The position numbers were made by a program, and so were the translations under genes. The notes beneath the pieces are model-generated. The model saw nothing but the letters and a program-made list of their open reading frames with translations, did no database searches and was not told where the DNA came from. Below, piece by piece: positions 1-8,109 of a stretch of 64,000 nucleotides of DNA (positions are counted from its first letter, which is position 1; each line of letters begins with the position of its first letter). This DNA comes from JAEZDP01 sp964430855 (GTDB lineage: Bacteria > Acidobacteriota > Vicinamibacteria > Vicinamibacterales > Vicinamibacteraceae). The stretch covers positions 24,484 through 88,483 of the forward strand of contig CAYSHC010000004.1 in the NCBI GenBank assembly GCA_964430855.1, in the 5' to 3' direction.

Positions 1-893
1 GCGACGCCGAGGATCAGCACGTCGAACAGGGCCGGCGCGCCGTGCACGTCCTCGACGACGATGATGGTGGCGATCATCACGGCCGCAATGGCCAGCACGA
101 CGAGCCCGAGCACCTTGCCGATGCGATCGAGCTCCACCTGCAGCGGTGTCCGTTGGTCGGGTGTCTCCTCGAGCAGGCCGGCGATGCGGCCCATCTCGGT
201 GCGCATGCCCGTGGCCGTGACCACGGCGGCACCGTGGCCGTAGGTCACCGCCGTGCCGCTGAAGACCATGTTGTGGCGCTCGCCGAGCGGTGCGTCGCCG
301 GCAATGGGATGCGCGTCCTTGCTGACGGGGAGGCTCTCGCCCGTGAGCGCGGCCTCGCTCGTCTGCAGCGAGACCGACTCGATCAGGCGCGCGTCGGCGG
401 GGATCGTGTCGCCTTCGTCGATGAGGACGATGTCGCCGGGGACGATCTCCGTGGCGGGAACGCTCCGACGCTCGCCGTCGCGGATGACGGTCGCCTTGTC
501 GGCAGCCATGGCGCGGAGCGCGGCGACGGCCGCCTCGGCGCGCGTCTCCTGCACGTAGCCCATCGCGGCGTTGAGCAGGACGACGACGAAGATCGCGATC
601 GCCTCGTAGGGCAGGGCGGCATCGCCCTCGAGCGCCCAGAGCGCGGTGGAGATGGCCGTCGCGATGAGCAGCAGGATGACGAGGACGTCCTGGAATTGCG
701 CGACGAAGCGCCGCCAGGCAGGTACCGGCGCCCTGGCCGTGAGCTGGTTGGGGCCGTGGCGTTCGAGCCTCGCGCGAGCCTCGGCATCGCTCAGCCCGGC
801 GTGCGGGTCGGTGCCAAGCGCCGCAAGGATCTCGTCGACGTCCCGGCGCCAGGCGTCGTCGAGGCCCGGGACATCTGTCGCGGTGTCAGCCAC
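1..893 (-). CDS. Cation-transporting P-type ATPase, N-terminal part (cut by window edge)
   Basis: Translating the minus strand from a GTG at 893 gives about 297 residues that run off the window. The order is a cation-ATPase N-terminal segment (ending in RHGPNQL), two membrane helices (about residues 62-105), an actuator domain carrying the TGES dephosphorylation loop near residue 183, and the start of a third helix. This is the layout of P2-type (Ca2+/SERCA-PMR1-like) pumps, which move divalent cations across the plasma membrane. The phosphorylation motif DKTG and nucleotide-binding domain lie outside, so ion specificity cannot be read. The start is uncertain: there is no ATG and only a weak ribosome site. 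It follows the oxidoreductase gene on the same strand by 52 bp. Confidence 0.85.
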   Translation of the reverse strand, partial: MADTATDVPGLDDAWRRDVDEILAALGTDPHAGLSDAEARARLERHGPNQLTARAPVPAWRRFVAQFQDVLVILLLIATAISTALWALEGDAALPYEAIAIFVVVLLNAAMGYVQETRAEAAVAALRAMAADKATVIRDGERRSVPATEIVPGDIVLIDEGDTIPADARLIESVSLQTSEAALTGESLPVSKDAHPIAGDAPLGERHNMVFSGTAVTYGHGAAVVTATGMRTEMGRIAGLLEETPDQRTPLQVELDRIGKVLGLVVLAIAAVMIATIIVVEDVHGAPALFDVLILGV

Positions 894-945
894 GGTGGCA
901 GGCAGGGAAGCGGGCGGGCGCGCCGTGACCGGCGCGCTCCTGCCC

Positions 946-1650
946 TCAGCGCGTGCGAAGCGCCTCGATCATCCGGCGCAGCGCTTCGTCGGCGGCCGCG
1001 CGGTACTCCGCCAGCCGGTTCCGGTCGGCGGCGGCGAGCGCCTCGCGCAGGCGCGCCGCGTCGTAGTCCCGCGTGTAGCACGGCGTGCCGGTCTGGTGCC
1101 GCCACGAGTCCTCGAGGCTTCCGGCGTCCACAGGATCGAAGCCGAGCTCGTCGACAAGCTGCATCACCTTCGCGCGGGCGTCCGGCGGATCGCCGGAGAC
1201 GGGCAGGGCGACGCGATCCGGCGCGCCCTTCGGCCGCGCCTTCTCGATGAGGTGCGACGCGTAGATGTTGTTGAACGCCTTGACCACCGGGCGCCCGAGG
1301 TGCTCGGACACCCACACGCTCTCGACCTTGCCCTCGTCGAGCTCGGCGATGCGCCCGTCGCGCGACGGGTAGTAGTTGCCGGTGTCGACGACCGCGACGT
1401 CGGCAGGGACGCCGTCGAAGAGGCCCCTGGGAAGCCTGGGGATCGCGCCCTGAGGGATCGTTACGACGACGATCTCGCCGCTGCGCGCCGCCTCGGCGGC
1501 GGTCACGGCACGGACGCCGAGCTCCGAGGCCAGCGCCTGGAGCGACTCCGGGCCGCGCGAGTTCGCAATCGCGACGTCGTGTCCGAGGGGCGCCAGCCGG
1601 CGGGCCAGCGCGCTGCCGATCATGCCTGCGCCGATGATTCCGATTCGCAT
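946..1650 (-). CDS. NADPH-dependent F420 reductase-like / NADP-binding oxidoreductase
   Basis: A 234-residue cytoplasmic protein opening with a Rossmann nucleotide-binding loop (IGAGMIGSA, residues 6-14) and an NSRGP segment at 30-34 that resembles the NADP(H) 2'-phosphate contact of Fno-type enzymes. The middle contains the KAFNNIY segment typical of the COG2085 family. Family members transfer hydride between NADPH and F420, or are uncharacterised NADP reductases (the STEAP-like N-terminal fold). F420 synthesis genes are not in view, so the substrate is undetermined. The ATG start precedes the Rossmann strand directly. It lies just downstream of tRNA-Arg on the same strand. Confidence 0.8.
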   Translation of the reverse strand: MRIGIIGAGMIGSALARRLAPLGHDVAIANSRGPESLQALASELGVRAVTAAEAARSGEIVVVTIPQGAIPRLPRGLFDGVPADVAVVDTGNYYPSRDGRIAELDEGKVESVWVSEHLGRPVVKAFNNIYASHLIEKARPKGAPDRVALPVSGDPPDARAKVMQLVDELGFDPVDAGSLEDSWRHQTGTPCYTRDYDAARLREALAAADRNRLAEYRAAADEALRRMIEALRTR

Positions 1651-1685
1651 GGATGCATCGTACCCCGCGATCGACCGTGCGGGAA

Positions 1686-1762
<77 letters not shown>

Positions 1763-1887
1763 TCGCGAAGCAGCAGAGCCATGCTAGCAGATGGGGCGCC
1801 GCCAGGGCCGCGCGTGCAGGCCCCGCATCTTGACATCGCCACGGGCCGCCCATACGGTACGAACAGCCCCTCTTGTCGAGAACGCCC

Positions 1888-2922
1888 ATGACATTCGCGG
1901 TTCCGGCGCCGCTGCTGCGCCGTGTGGTCATCCTTGTCGCCTGCCTCTGCGGGGCGGGCACCGCCTCGGCGCAGGTCGCCTTCACGCGGCTGCCCGATCG
2001 GGTGGACGTGTCGATCGACGGGCAGCCGTTCACGTCGTTCCATGTCGGCGGCGAGCACCTCAACCGCGTGTACCTGCATCCGCTGCGCGCCGCGTCCGGC
2101 ACCGTCGTCACGCGGTCGGTCCCCGCCGGGCAGCTGCCGGGCGAGACGACGGACCATCCGCACCACGCCGGACTGTTCTACGGGCACGGTGACGTCAACG
2201 GCCTGAACTTCTGGGCCATCCGCAACGAGCCGCCGTCAGGGACGCGCGACGAGACGCTCGGGCGCATCGTGCTGCAGGAGCTCACGGAGCTGCAGGACGG
2301 GCCCCGCACGGGGACGCTGCGTGCCGTGCTCCACTGGCTGACGCCCGACGGCAGGACGCTCATCACCGAGCGGCGTGCGATGACGTTCCACGCCCATCCG
2401 CAGCTGCGCATCGTGGACGTCGACATCGACCTCGAGGCACATGAACGCGTCGTCTTCGGCGACACGAAGGAAGGCACCTTCGCGCTGCGCGTCGCGACGG
2501 TGCTGGAGGAGGCCGACGCCAGGCGCAAGGCCGGCGGCCCCGCCCGCACCGGCCGCCTGCGCAACGCACAGGGCGGCGAGGGTGAGCCGGAGGTGTGGGG
2601 GCGGCGATCCGAGTGGGTCGACTACGCCGGCGCCATCGACGGCGAGCGCGTGGGCATCGTGATGATGGACCACCCGTCGAACCCGCGGCATCCGACGTAC
2701 TGGCATTCGCGCGGGTACGGACTGCACGCGATCAACCCGTTCGGCGTGCACGACTTCCTCGACGATCCGACGAAGGATGGCAGCCTGGCGATCGAGCAGG
2801 GGCAGCGCGTGCGCTTCCGCTACCGCGTCGCCGTGCATCCCGGGTGGTCGGCCGGACAGCTGGCCGATCTCTATCGCGAGTTCGCGACGGCGCCCGGGTC
2901 GGGCGCCACGGTACGGCGATGA
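1888..2922 (+). CDS. Secreted DUF6807 (PmoA-like) family protein
   Basis: A 344-residue protein from the ATG at 1888 (a TTG at 1873 would add five residues). A hydrophobic signal peptide ends at ASAQ near residue 28. The TTDHPHHAGLFYGHGDVNG block and the closing YRVAVHPGW region match the DUF6807 family, often labelled PmoA-related but without proven methane oxidation activity. Such genes are common in the secreted carbohydrate-degradation gene sets of Acidobacteriota and Planctomycetota. Its TGA overlaps the next start codon as ATGA, so translation is probably coupled to the downstream phosphodiesterase-like gene. The family assignment is firm, the function unknown. Confidence 0.8.
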   Translation: MTFAVPAPLLRRVVILVACLCGAGTASAQVAFTRLPDRVDVSIDGQPFTSFHVGGEHLNRVYLHPLRAASGTVVTRSVPAGQLPGETTDHPHHAGLFYGHGDVNGLNFWAIRNEPPSGTRDETLGRIVLQELTELQDGPRTGTLRAVLHWLTPDGRTLITERRAMTFHAHPQLRIVDVDIDLEAHERVVFGDTKEGTFALRVATVLEEADARRKAGGPARTGRLRNAQGGEGEPEVWGRRSEWVDYAGAIDGERVGIVMMDHPSNPRHPTYWHSRGYGLHAINPFGVHDFLDDPTKDGSLAIEQGQRVRFRYRVAVHPGWSAGQLADLYREFATAPGSGATVRR

Positions 2923-3521
2923 ACTTCCTCGCGCACTTCCTCGTGGCCGACGACGACGAAGAGCTGAGACTCGGCAGCCTGCTGGGCGACGTCGTCAAGG
3001 GGCGGGTGGAGCGCTACGACCACCCTGGCACCACCGACGGCATCAGGGCCGGCATCCGCCTGCATCGTGCCGTGGACTCGTTCTCGGACGCCCACGATGC
3101 GGTGCGGCGCAGCCGCCAGCGCCTCGTGCCGGCCTACGGGCACATGGCGGGCGTGCTCGTCGATGTGTTCTATGACCATGTCCTTGCGCGCACGTGGGCC
3201 GAGCACCACGCGGCGCCGTTGCCGGCCTTCGCGCGCGACGTCTACAGGACCCTGCGCGACAACCTGCCACGGCTGCCGCGCGAGGCGCACGCGCTCGTGC
3301 GTGCGATGACGGGCGGCGACTGGCTGACGCGTTACGCCAGCCTCGCCGGCATCGACGGCACCCTCCGGGAGATGGCGCACCGCACCGCCGTGGCGCGCGG
3401 CATCGCCGGGGCTGCCGCCGACCTCGACCGTGACTACGAGGCCTACGCGTCGGAGTTTGCCGCGTTCCTGCCCGACCTGCGCACGCACGCCGCGGAGGTG
3501 GTGCGTGGGCTGCCGATCTGA
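2919..3521 (+). CDS. ACP phosphodiesterase-like protein (AcpH family)
   Basis: A 200-residue cytoplasmic protein beginning MNFLAHFLVAD. It has the AcpH family signatures GSLLGDVVKG, an IRLHRAVDSFSD block (family His and Asp positions) and VDVFYDHVLA. AcpH removes 4'-phosphopantetheine from acyl carrier protein in E. coli, and the length here (about 190-200 aa) fits. The start overlaps the upstream stop (ATGA). A phosphopantetheinyl transferase of opposite activity lies 8 kb away, but no carrier protein is nearby. The proposed reaction comes from the family and is not shown by context. Confidence 0.8.
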   Translation: MNFLAHFLVADDDEELRLGSLLGDVVKGRVERYDHPGTTDGIRAGIRLHRAVDSFSDAHDAVRRSRQRLVPAYGHMAGVLVDVFYDHVLARTWAEHHAAPLPAFARDVYRTLRDNLPRLPREAHALVRAMTGGDWLTRYASLAGIDGTLREMAHRTAVARGIAGAAADLDRDYEAYASEFAAFLPDLRTHAAEVVRGLPI

Positions 3522-3528
3522 CGTGTCG

Positions 3529-4359
3529 ATGACGACGTGGCGCCCCGCCGCGGACCTTGCGGCGTACGTGGCGCTTTACTGGGATGCCGATCTCCCGCCG
3601 TTTGCCGGCGGCAGCGACATCGAGCGCGTGCTGCCGCACGGCGGGATGCAGCTTGTCATCAGCCTGCGCGACACACCGATGCGCGTGTTCGACAGGGACG
3701 ACCCGGCGCGCTGCGTGGCGGCACCACCGCTGATTGTGACGGGGCCAGCCGATCGGTACAGCCTCATCAGCCGTGCCGACACGGCCAGGACGGTCGGCGT
3801 CGTGTTCCGGCCGGGCGGGGCCGCGGCCTTCACGGGCTGTGCCGCGTCGGACCTGTTCGACCTCGACGTGGATGTCGCCGCCCTGTGGGGTCGTGCGCTC
3901 TGTGACGAGTTGCGCAACCGGGTGCTGTCGGCGCCCACGGCCCGCGAGCGCGTCGGCGTGCTCGACGAGGTCCTGCGGCGGCAGCTCAGGCCCGTGCCCG
4001 CGCATCGTGAGGCGGTGGCCTACGCGGTGCGGGAGCTCCAGCGTCGGCCCGCGGCGGCGCGCGTCGGGGACGTCGTCGCGCGCGTCGGCCTGAGCCACCG
4101 GCGCTTCCTCGATCACTTCACCGCCTTGGTGGGCCTCACGCCAAAGCGGTTCAGCCGGCTGCAGCGTTTCCAGGCCGTGCTGCGGGCGAAGGCGGTGCAC
4201 GACGAGCGCACGTGGGCGGCCCTGGCGGCCGAGTGCGGCTATGCGGATCAGGCGCACCTTGTCCGCGACTTCCGCGCCTTCGCCGGGCTGACGCCGGAGG
4301 AGTACCTCGGCCGACGGACGGCGTTTGCCAACCACGTCGTCGAGGCAGGCCAGGCCTGA
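3529..4359 (+). CDS. AraC-family transcriptional regulator with DUF6597-like N-terminal domain
   Basis: 276 residues from the ATG at 3529 (a GTG at 3523 is an alternative). The N-terminal half (HGGMQLVISL, FRPGGAAAF) resembles the DUF6597-type cupin-like sensor. The C-terminal ~100 residues form two helix-turn-helices: RVGDVVARVGLSHRRFLDHF, then the ECGYADQAHLVRDFRAFAG signature typical of AraC DNA-binding domains. It starts 8 bp after the phosphodiesterase-like gene and is followed 75 bp later by a VOC-family gene; regulators of this class are often neighbours of VOC/PhnB-like genes. The inducer is unknown. Confidence 0.88.
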   Translation: MTTWRPAADLAAYVALYWDADLPPFAGGSDIERVLPHGGMQLVISLRDTPMRVFDRDDPARCVAAPPLIVTGPADRYSLISRADTARTVGVVFRPGGAAAFTGCAASDLFDLDVDVAALWGRALCDELRNRVLSAPTARERVGVLDEVLRRQLRPVPAHREAVAYAVRELQRRPAAARVGDVVARVGLSHRRFLDHFTALVGLTPKRFSRLQRFQAVLRAKAVHDERTWAALAAECGYADQAHLVRDFRAFAGLTPEEYLGRRTAFANHVVEAGQA

Positions 4360-4433
4360 GGCCGCACGACCCTTCAAATTCGTTCAAGACACGACGTGGC
4401 GCCCAGGGGCATGCTGGGGGCAGGAGGTGACGC

Positions 4434-4868
4434 ATGTCCGTTTCCCCGGTGCCCCAGGGCTACCCGCGGCTGAGTCCGTATCTCGTCGTCGATGACCCCG
4501 ACGTGGCGATCAGGTTCATGCGCGAGGTGCTCGGAGGCGAGGAGGTGCGCAGGAGCATGGACGCGAACGGGCGCGTGATGCACGCGGAGATCCGCGTGGC
4601 CGACACGCTCGTCATGGTGGGAGGGGCCAGCGAGCAGTGGCCGGTGATACCTGGCGCCCTGCACGTCTACCTGGAGGACGTGGATGCCGCCTACGCGCGG
4701 GCGCTCGCGGTGGGAGCGACGTCGCTGACGCCGCCGACGCTCCAGCCGTACGGCGACCGGAGCGCGTACGTGCGCGACGCCGCCGGCACGACGTGGTTCC
4801 TGTCGACGCACGTCGAGGACGTCTCCGACGAGGAGATCCGGCGCCGCATGGCGGCCGCGGGCCGGTGA
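4434..4868 (+). CDS. VOC-family (glyoxalase/PhnB-like) protein
   Basis: 144 residues, preceded by a strong ribosome site (AGGAGGTG, 4422-4429, 4-nt spacing). The sequence follows the PhnB/YdfO-type vicinal-oxygen-chelate plan: SPYLVVDDPDVAIRFM at the start of module 1, HAEIRVADTLVMV in its middle, and module 2 ending in YVRDAAGTTWFLSTH. Most members bind small molecules or a metal without an assigned reaction. The metal ligands of true glyoxalase I are not all conserved, so no reaction is proposed. It converges on the DinB-like gene, with a hairpin between them. Confidence 0.85.
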   Translation: MSVSPVPQGYPRLSPYLVVDDPDVAIRFMREVLGGEEVRRSMDANGRVMHAEIRVADTLVMVGGASEQWPVIPGALHVYLEDVDAAYARALAVGATSLTPPTLQPYGDRSAYVRDAAGTTWFLSTHVEDVSDEEIRRRMAAAGR

Positions 4869-4875
4869 GTGCCGG

Positions 4876-4910
4876 GCCGGTGGCGACGACCGTCTGTCGG
4901 CGCCACCGGC
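4876..4910. terminator. Bidirectional terminator-like hairpin
   Basis: A 10-bp perfect stem (GCCGGTGGCG at 4876-4885 with CGCCACCGGC at 4901-4910) around a 15-nt loop sits between two convergent genes that end at 4868 and 4921. No T-tract follows, as expected in this G+C-rich genome. Confidence 0.6.
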
Positions 4911-4920
4911 GTTCGCGAGG

Positions 4921-5451
4921 CTACCGGCCTTCGCTCGACGGCGGCACGACGCCCTTGATGCGCATGTAGGTCACCACGTTGCCGTAGTGCTCCATGTTGT
5001 GGGCGTTGTTGAAGGCGAGCACGGCAAGCTTCGGCTGCTCGCCGAGGAAGAACTTCACCTTCTCGGCGCCCGCCGCGTCGGTGAGCTTCGCGTAGACGCC
5101 GTCGCAGTATGCGAAGGACGCCTCGAGCGCCTTGGCGATGTCGGCCTTGGTGGTGGCGGTCTGCTCGACGTTGGCGGTCGACGGGTTCTTCTCGCCGGCC
5201 GCCGCTGAGCAGATCATGTAGTTGGCGTTGGCGATGTGGCCGAAGAGGCGCGCGAGCGTACGGACCTCCGGCGTCGGGGCGAACGAGTAGGTGTCCTCGT
5301 CCATCTTGGCGGCGGCCTTGACGACGTTGCTCTTGATCAGGTCGTGCTGCGCCTTGATGGCGGCGGTCATCGGGTTGGCGTCCTGCGCGTGCGCGGCGGT
5401 CGCGCAACAGAGCAGGCCGAGACATGTGAGAGCTGCAGACTTGAAGGTCAT
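4921..5451 (-). CDS. Secreted DinB-family protein
   Basis: 176 residues with a clear signal peptide ending at AHAQ (about residue 23), then a four-helix DinB fold. Three histidines sit in the expected metal-binding positions: H72 in LFGHIANANY, and H151 and H155 in AHNMEHYGN. DinB/YfiT-type proteins bind a divalent metal, and several act as thiol-dependent transferases in the cytoplasm. An exported version cannot use cytoplasmic cofactors easily, so its role is open. The start is supported by a GGAGGG ribosome site six bases upstream. The 5' side borders repeat locus A. Confidence 0.85.
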   Translation of the reverse strand: MTFKSAALTCLGLLCCATAAHAQDANPMTAAIKAQHDLIKSNVVKAAAKMDEDTYSFAPTPEVRTLARLFGHIANANYMICSAAAGEKNPSTANVEQTATTKADIAKALEASFAYCDGVYAKLTDAAGAEKVKFFLGEQPKLAVLAFNNAHNMEHYGNVVTYMRIKGVVPPSSEGR

Positions 5452-5492
5452 TGGTCCCTCCGGATGTTGGCTGTAAGAGAGTAACCGAATGC

Positions 5493-5676
5493 GGGGTCAG
5501 GTCTCGCAGAGAGGGTGTCCGGGGTCAGGTCTCGCNNNNNNNNNNNNNNNNNNNNNNNNNNNNNNNNNNNNNNNNNNNNNNNNNNNNNNNNNNNNNNNNN
5601 NNNNNNNNNNNNNNNNNNNNNNNNNNNNNNNNNNNTCCGGGGTCAGGTCTCGCTCCTGAGATGTGGCAGGAACTGC
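5493..5676 (+). repeat. Repeat locus A, left arm: GGGGTCAGGTCTCGC copies plus inner palindrome
   Basis: Direct copies of GGGGTCAGGTCTCGC stand at 5493-5507 and 5521-5535 (start-to-start 28 bp). A third follows the scaffold gap at 5639-5653. Exactly 12 bp after this last copy comes a GCAGGAACTGC imperfect palindrome (5666-5676). The copies before and after the gap are both preceded by TCC, suggesting further units were lost or collapsed at the gap. Confidence 0.8.
5536..5635. other. Scaffold gap of 100 N
   Basis: A run of exactly 100 N, the conventional placeholder for a gap of unknown size. It sits inside the tandem GGGGTCAGGTCTCGC array, so the repeats probably caused the assembly break. 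The true length and content here are unknown. Confidence 0.99.
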
Positions 5677-5891
5677 GACGTCGCGTCACCGACGATGCAC
5701 GGACTCGACGCCCGACAGGCCGCTCCCAGCAGCTGGCTCACTGATGCAGGAAGGATGCGGCGTGCGGGCCTTGCCTGGTCGTTCGTGGGTCTTCAGGGAA
5801 TGTGCCTGGTGATGCCAGCGGGGGAAGGGCGGACGCGCGCGACAGCCGCGCGCAGCACGTACGGGCGGCAGGTCTCGCGGGCCGAGGGATG

Positions 5892-5957
5892 GCAGATTCT
5901 GCTTCCCGGACGGTCCGAGACCTGACCCCACACACGGCATTTTCGAGACCTGACCCC
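5892..5957 (-). repeat. Repeat locus A, right arm: inverted copies
   Basis: The palindrome GCAGATTCTGC (5892-5902) is followed after 12 bp by two inverted copies of the core (5915-5929 and 5943-5957, period 28 bp). This mirrors the left arm. The 215 bp between the inner palindromes (5677-5891) show no recognisable gene, only a half-copy (CAGGTCTCGCGG) near 5869-5880. Confidence 0.8.
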
Positions 5958-5961
5958 AAGC

Positions 5962-6327
5962 TCAGGCGCGGGCGCCGGACGTCACGGTCTGCGAGGGCGG
6001 ATCGCTCGCAGGGAACGACTCGTCGATCGCCTCGTCGAGCGCGTAGTCGTCCTGCGCCCCGGTGATGCCCAGCCAGTCGCGCAGACGCGCGAGGTCGTCG
6101 TGGCCCGCCAGCGCGCGGGCGATCACCACGCCGACGGCGACGCCGACCAGCCCGACGCCCAGCCACGTCAGGTGCGGCACGCGCGCCCGCCGCGCGTCGA
6201 GTCCCGGCCTCGACCCCAGCCACGCGTCCGAATGTGGCGCGTCGTCGGAGAGGCCTTCGTTGAAGGCATCCACGGCATAGCGCTCCTGGCTGCCTCGCTG
6301 ACGCTTCCACAGTCTCGGGTCGAACAT
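5962..6327 (-). CDS. Small membrane-anchored protein with C-terminal SFPASDPPS motif
   Basis: 121 residues from an ATG at 6327 with a GGAGG ribosome site. A hydrophilic N-terminal half precedes one membrane helix (LTWLGVGLVGVAVGVVIARA, about residues 53-72). The acidic C-terminus DEAIDESFPASDPPSQT is a motif I recall at the ends or starts of many small uncharacterised bacterial proteins (consensus close to DEALxESFPASDPP). The function is unknown. A longer reading from 6498 adds a low-complexity, implausible N-terminus. The gene ends 5 bp from repeat locus A. Confidence 0.65.
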   Translation of the reverse strand: MFDPRLWKRQRGSQERYAVDAFNEGLSDDAPHSDAWLGSRPGLDARRARVPHLTWLGVGLVGVAVGVVIARALAGHDDLARLRDWLGITGAQDDYALDEAIDESFPASDPPSQTVTSGARA

Positions 6328-6422
6328 CACAACCTCCCTGCCGGCTATCGTCTCACACTGCCGCGGACCTGCCGACGCATCGCCGCGCCCGACGACAGGT
6401 GCTGCTAAGCTCTTCGACACCC

Positions 6423-8036
6423 ATGCAGCGTCGCTCGTTCCTTGCCGCCCTCGGTGCCCTTCCCGCACTGTACCTGACACGCACGATCCGGGCGTCACAG
6501 GCCGGACGCCAGGCCGACGTCCTCCTGCGCAACGGCCGACTCTGCGACGGCACCGACGTCCCGCTTGTGCCCGGCGGCCTTGCCCTCCGCGGCAACCGCA
6601 TCGTCGCCGTCGGCGACCTCGACGGCTGGAGCGCCCCGCGCGAGATCGACGTGCGGGGGCAGGTCATCGCGCCCGGCTTCATCGATGTCCATTCGCACGC
6701 GGGGCAGGGCCTCACGCGCAAGGGCCTCCACACGGCCCGGCCGCTGCTCGCACAGGGGATCACGACCATCCTCGTCAACCCGGACGGCGGCGGGCCGCTC
6801 GACCTGACCGCGCAGGCCGACGGGTATCGCAGCTCGGGCATCGGCGTCCACGTGGCCCAGCTCATCGGCCACGGCACCATCCGCAGGGCCGTGCTGTCGA
6901 TGGACGACAGGGCGCCGTCGCCGGTCGAGCTCGACCGCATGCGCGCCCACGTGCGGACGGCGCTCGACGCCGGGGCCATCGGCCTGTCGTCGGGCCTCTT
7001 CTACGCGCCGGGCTTCTTCGCGAAGACGGACGAACTGGTGGCGCTGATGGACGTCGTCGGCACGGCGGGCGGCGTGCACACGAGCCACATCCGCGACGAG
7101 GGCACGTACACGGTGGGACTCCTCGCCGCCGTGGACGAGATCATCACCATCGCGGAAGCGACGGCCACGACCGGTGTCGTCAGCCACATGAAGGCACTCG
7201 GCCCTGACGCGTGGGGCCTGATCCCGACCTGCATCGAACGCATCGAGGCAGCCCGCCGTCGCGGCGTGCGGGTGTTTGCCGACCAGTACCCGTACGAGGC
7301 GAGCTCCACGAGCCTCGCCGCCGCCCTGCTCCCGCGCGCCGCCCAGGCGGGCGGTGCCGACGCGCTCGCGTCGCGCCTGGCCGACCCCGCCGGGCGTCAG
7401 GCGCTGCTGCCCGCCGTCGCCGAGAACATCCGCCGCCGCGGGGGGCCGGCCTCCCTCGTCATCGCGCACTACCCGCCGGAGCCGGCGCTCGAGGGGCAGT
7501 CGCTTGGCGACGTCGCTGCCTCGCGGGGCGCGCCGCCCGAGGTGGCGGCACTGGACCTCATCGCCGTCCGCGACGTCTCTATCGTCTCGTTCAACATGTC
7601 GATGGACGACATCGACGCGTTGATGACGCGTCCCTGGACGATGACCTCGAGCGACGGTGCGATCGCGTTCCCCGGCGAGGGACGCCCGCACCCGCGCGGC
7701 AACGGCGCCTTCACGCGCAAGCTGACGACGTTCGTGCGCGACAGGCAGCTGCTGCGCCTGCCGGAGGCGCTCCAGACCATGACGCGGCTGCCGGCCAACG
7801 TCTTCGGGCTGACGGCGCACGGCCGCCTCGAGCCTGGCGCCATCGCCGACGTCGTCGTCTTCGCGCTGGCGCAGCTCGAGGACCGCGCGAGCTACATGGA
7901 CCCGCACCAAATCGCGTCAGGAATGAGTTACGTGTTCGTCGACGGCGTGGCGGCCATCGACGAGGGCCGCTTCACGGACGCCCTCGCGGGGCGCGTGCTG
8001 CGGCGCCAGCCCGACGCCGCGGCGTCGTCCGGGTAG
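6423..8036 (+). CDS. N-acyl-D-amino-acid deacylase-type amidohydrolase (exported)
   Basis: 537 residues from the ATG at 6423. The N-terminus MQRRSFLAALGALPALYL is a twin-arginine-like or Sec signal. The amidohydrolase fold shows FIDVHSHAGQGL (metal-binding HxH) near residue 85, SSGLFYAPG, TSHIRDEG, VSHMKALG and SSDGAIAFPGEG (catalytic Asp), in the same order as in D-aminoacylases. These zinc enzymes cleave N-acyl groups from D-amino acids, and exported homologues may act on peptidoglycan-derived or dietary D-residues. Substrate specificity cannot be read. It is a monocistron, convergent with the methyltransferase gene downstream. Confidence 0.85.
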   Translation: MQRRSFLAALGALPALYLTRTIRASQAGRQADVLLRNGRLCDGTDVPLVPGGLALRGNRIVAVGDLDGWSAPREIDVRGQVIAPGFIDVHSHAGQGLTRKGLHTARPLLAQGITTILVNPDGGGPLDLTAQADGYRSSGIGVHVAQLIGHGTIRRAVLSMDDRAPSPVELDRMRAHVRTALDAGAIGLSSGLFYAPGFFAKTDELVALMDVVGTAGGVHTSHIRDEGTYTVGLLAAVDEIITIAEATATTGVVSHMKALGPDAWGLIPTCIERIEAARRRGVRVFADQYPYEASSTSLAAALLPRAAQAGGADALASRLADPAGRQALLPAVAENIRRRGGPASLVIAHYPPEPALEGQSLGDVAASRGAPPEVAALDLIAVRDVSIVSFNMSMDDIDALMTRPWTMTSSDGAIAFPGEGRPHPRGNGAFTRKLTTFVRDRQLLRLPEALQTMTRLPANVFGLTAHGRLEPGAIADVVVFALAQLEDRASYMDPHQIASGMSYVFVDGVAAIDEGRFTDALAGRVLRRQPDAAASSG

Positions 8037-8050
8037 GCGTCACGCCGGGG

Positions 8051-8072
8051 CCCTGCGGCGGGAGCCGCAGGG
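8051..8072. terminator. Terminator-like hairpin between convergent genes
   Basis: A 9-bp perfect G+C stem CCCTGCGGC/GCCGCAGGG around the tetraloop GGGA lies 15 bp after the amidohydrolase stop and 37 bp before the convergent gene end at 8110. There is no T-run. Confidence 0.6.
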
Positions 8073-8109
8073 GCGGGCGTGTCATGTCGGGCAGCCGCGC
8101 CCGCGCTGC

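Noticed and set aside
5654..5891. A gene inside repeat locus A
   Set aside because: Open frames on both strands run through the repeats, have no start context, and match no family I recognise.
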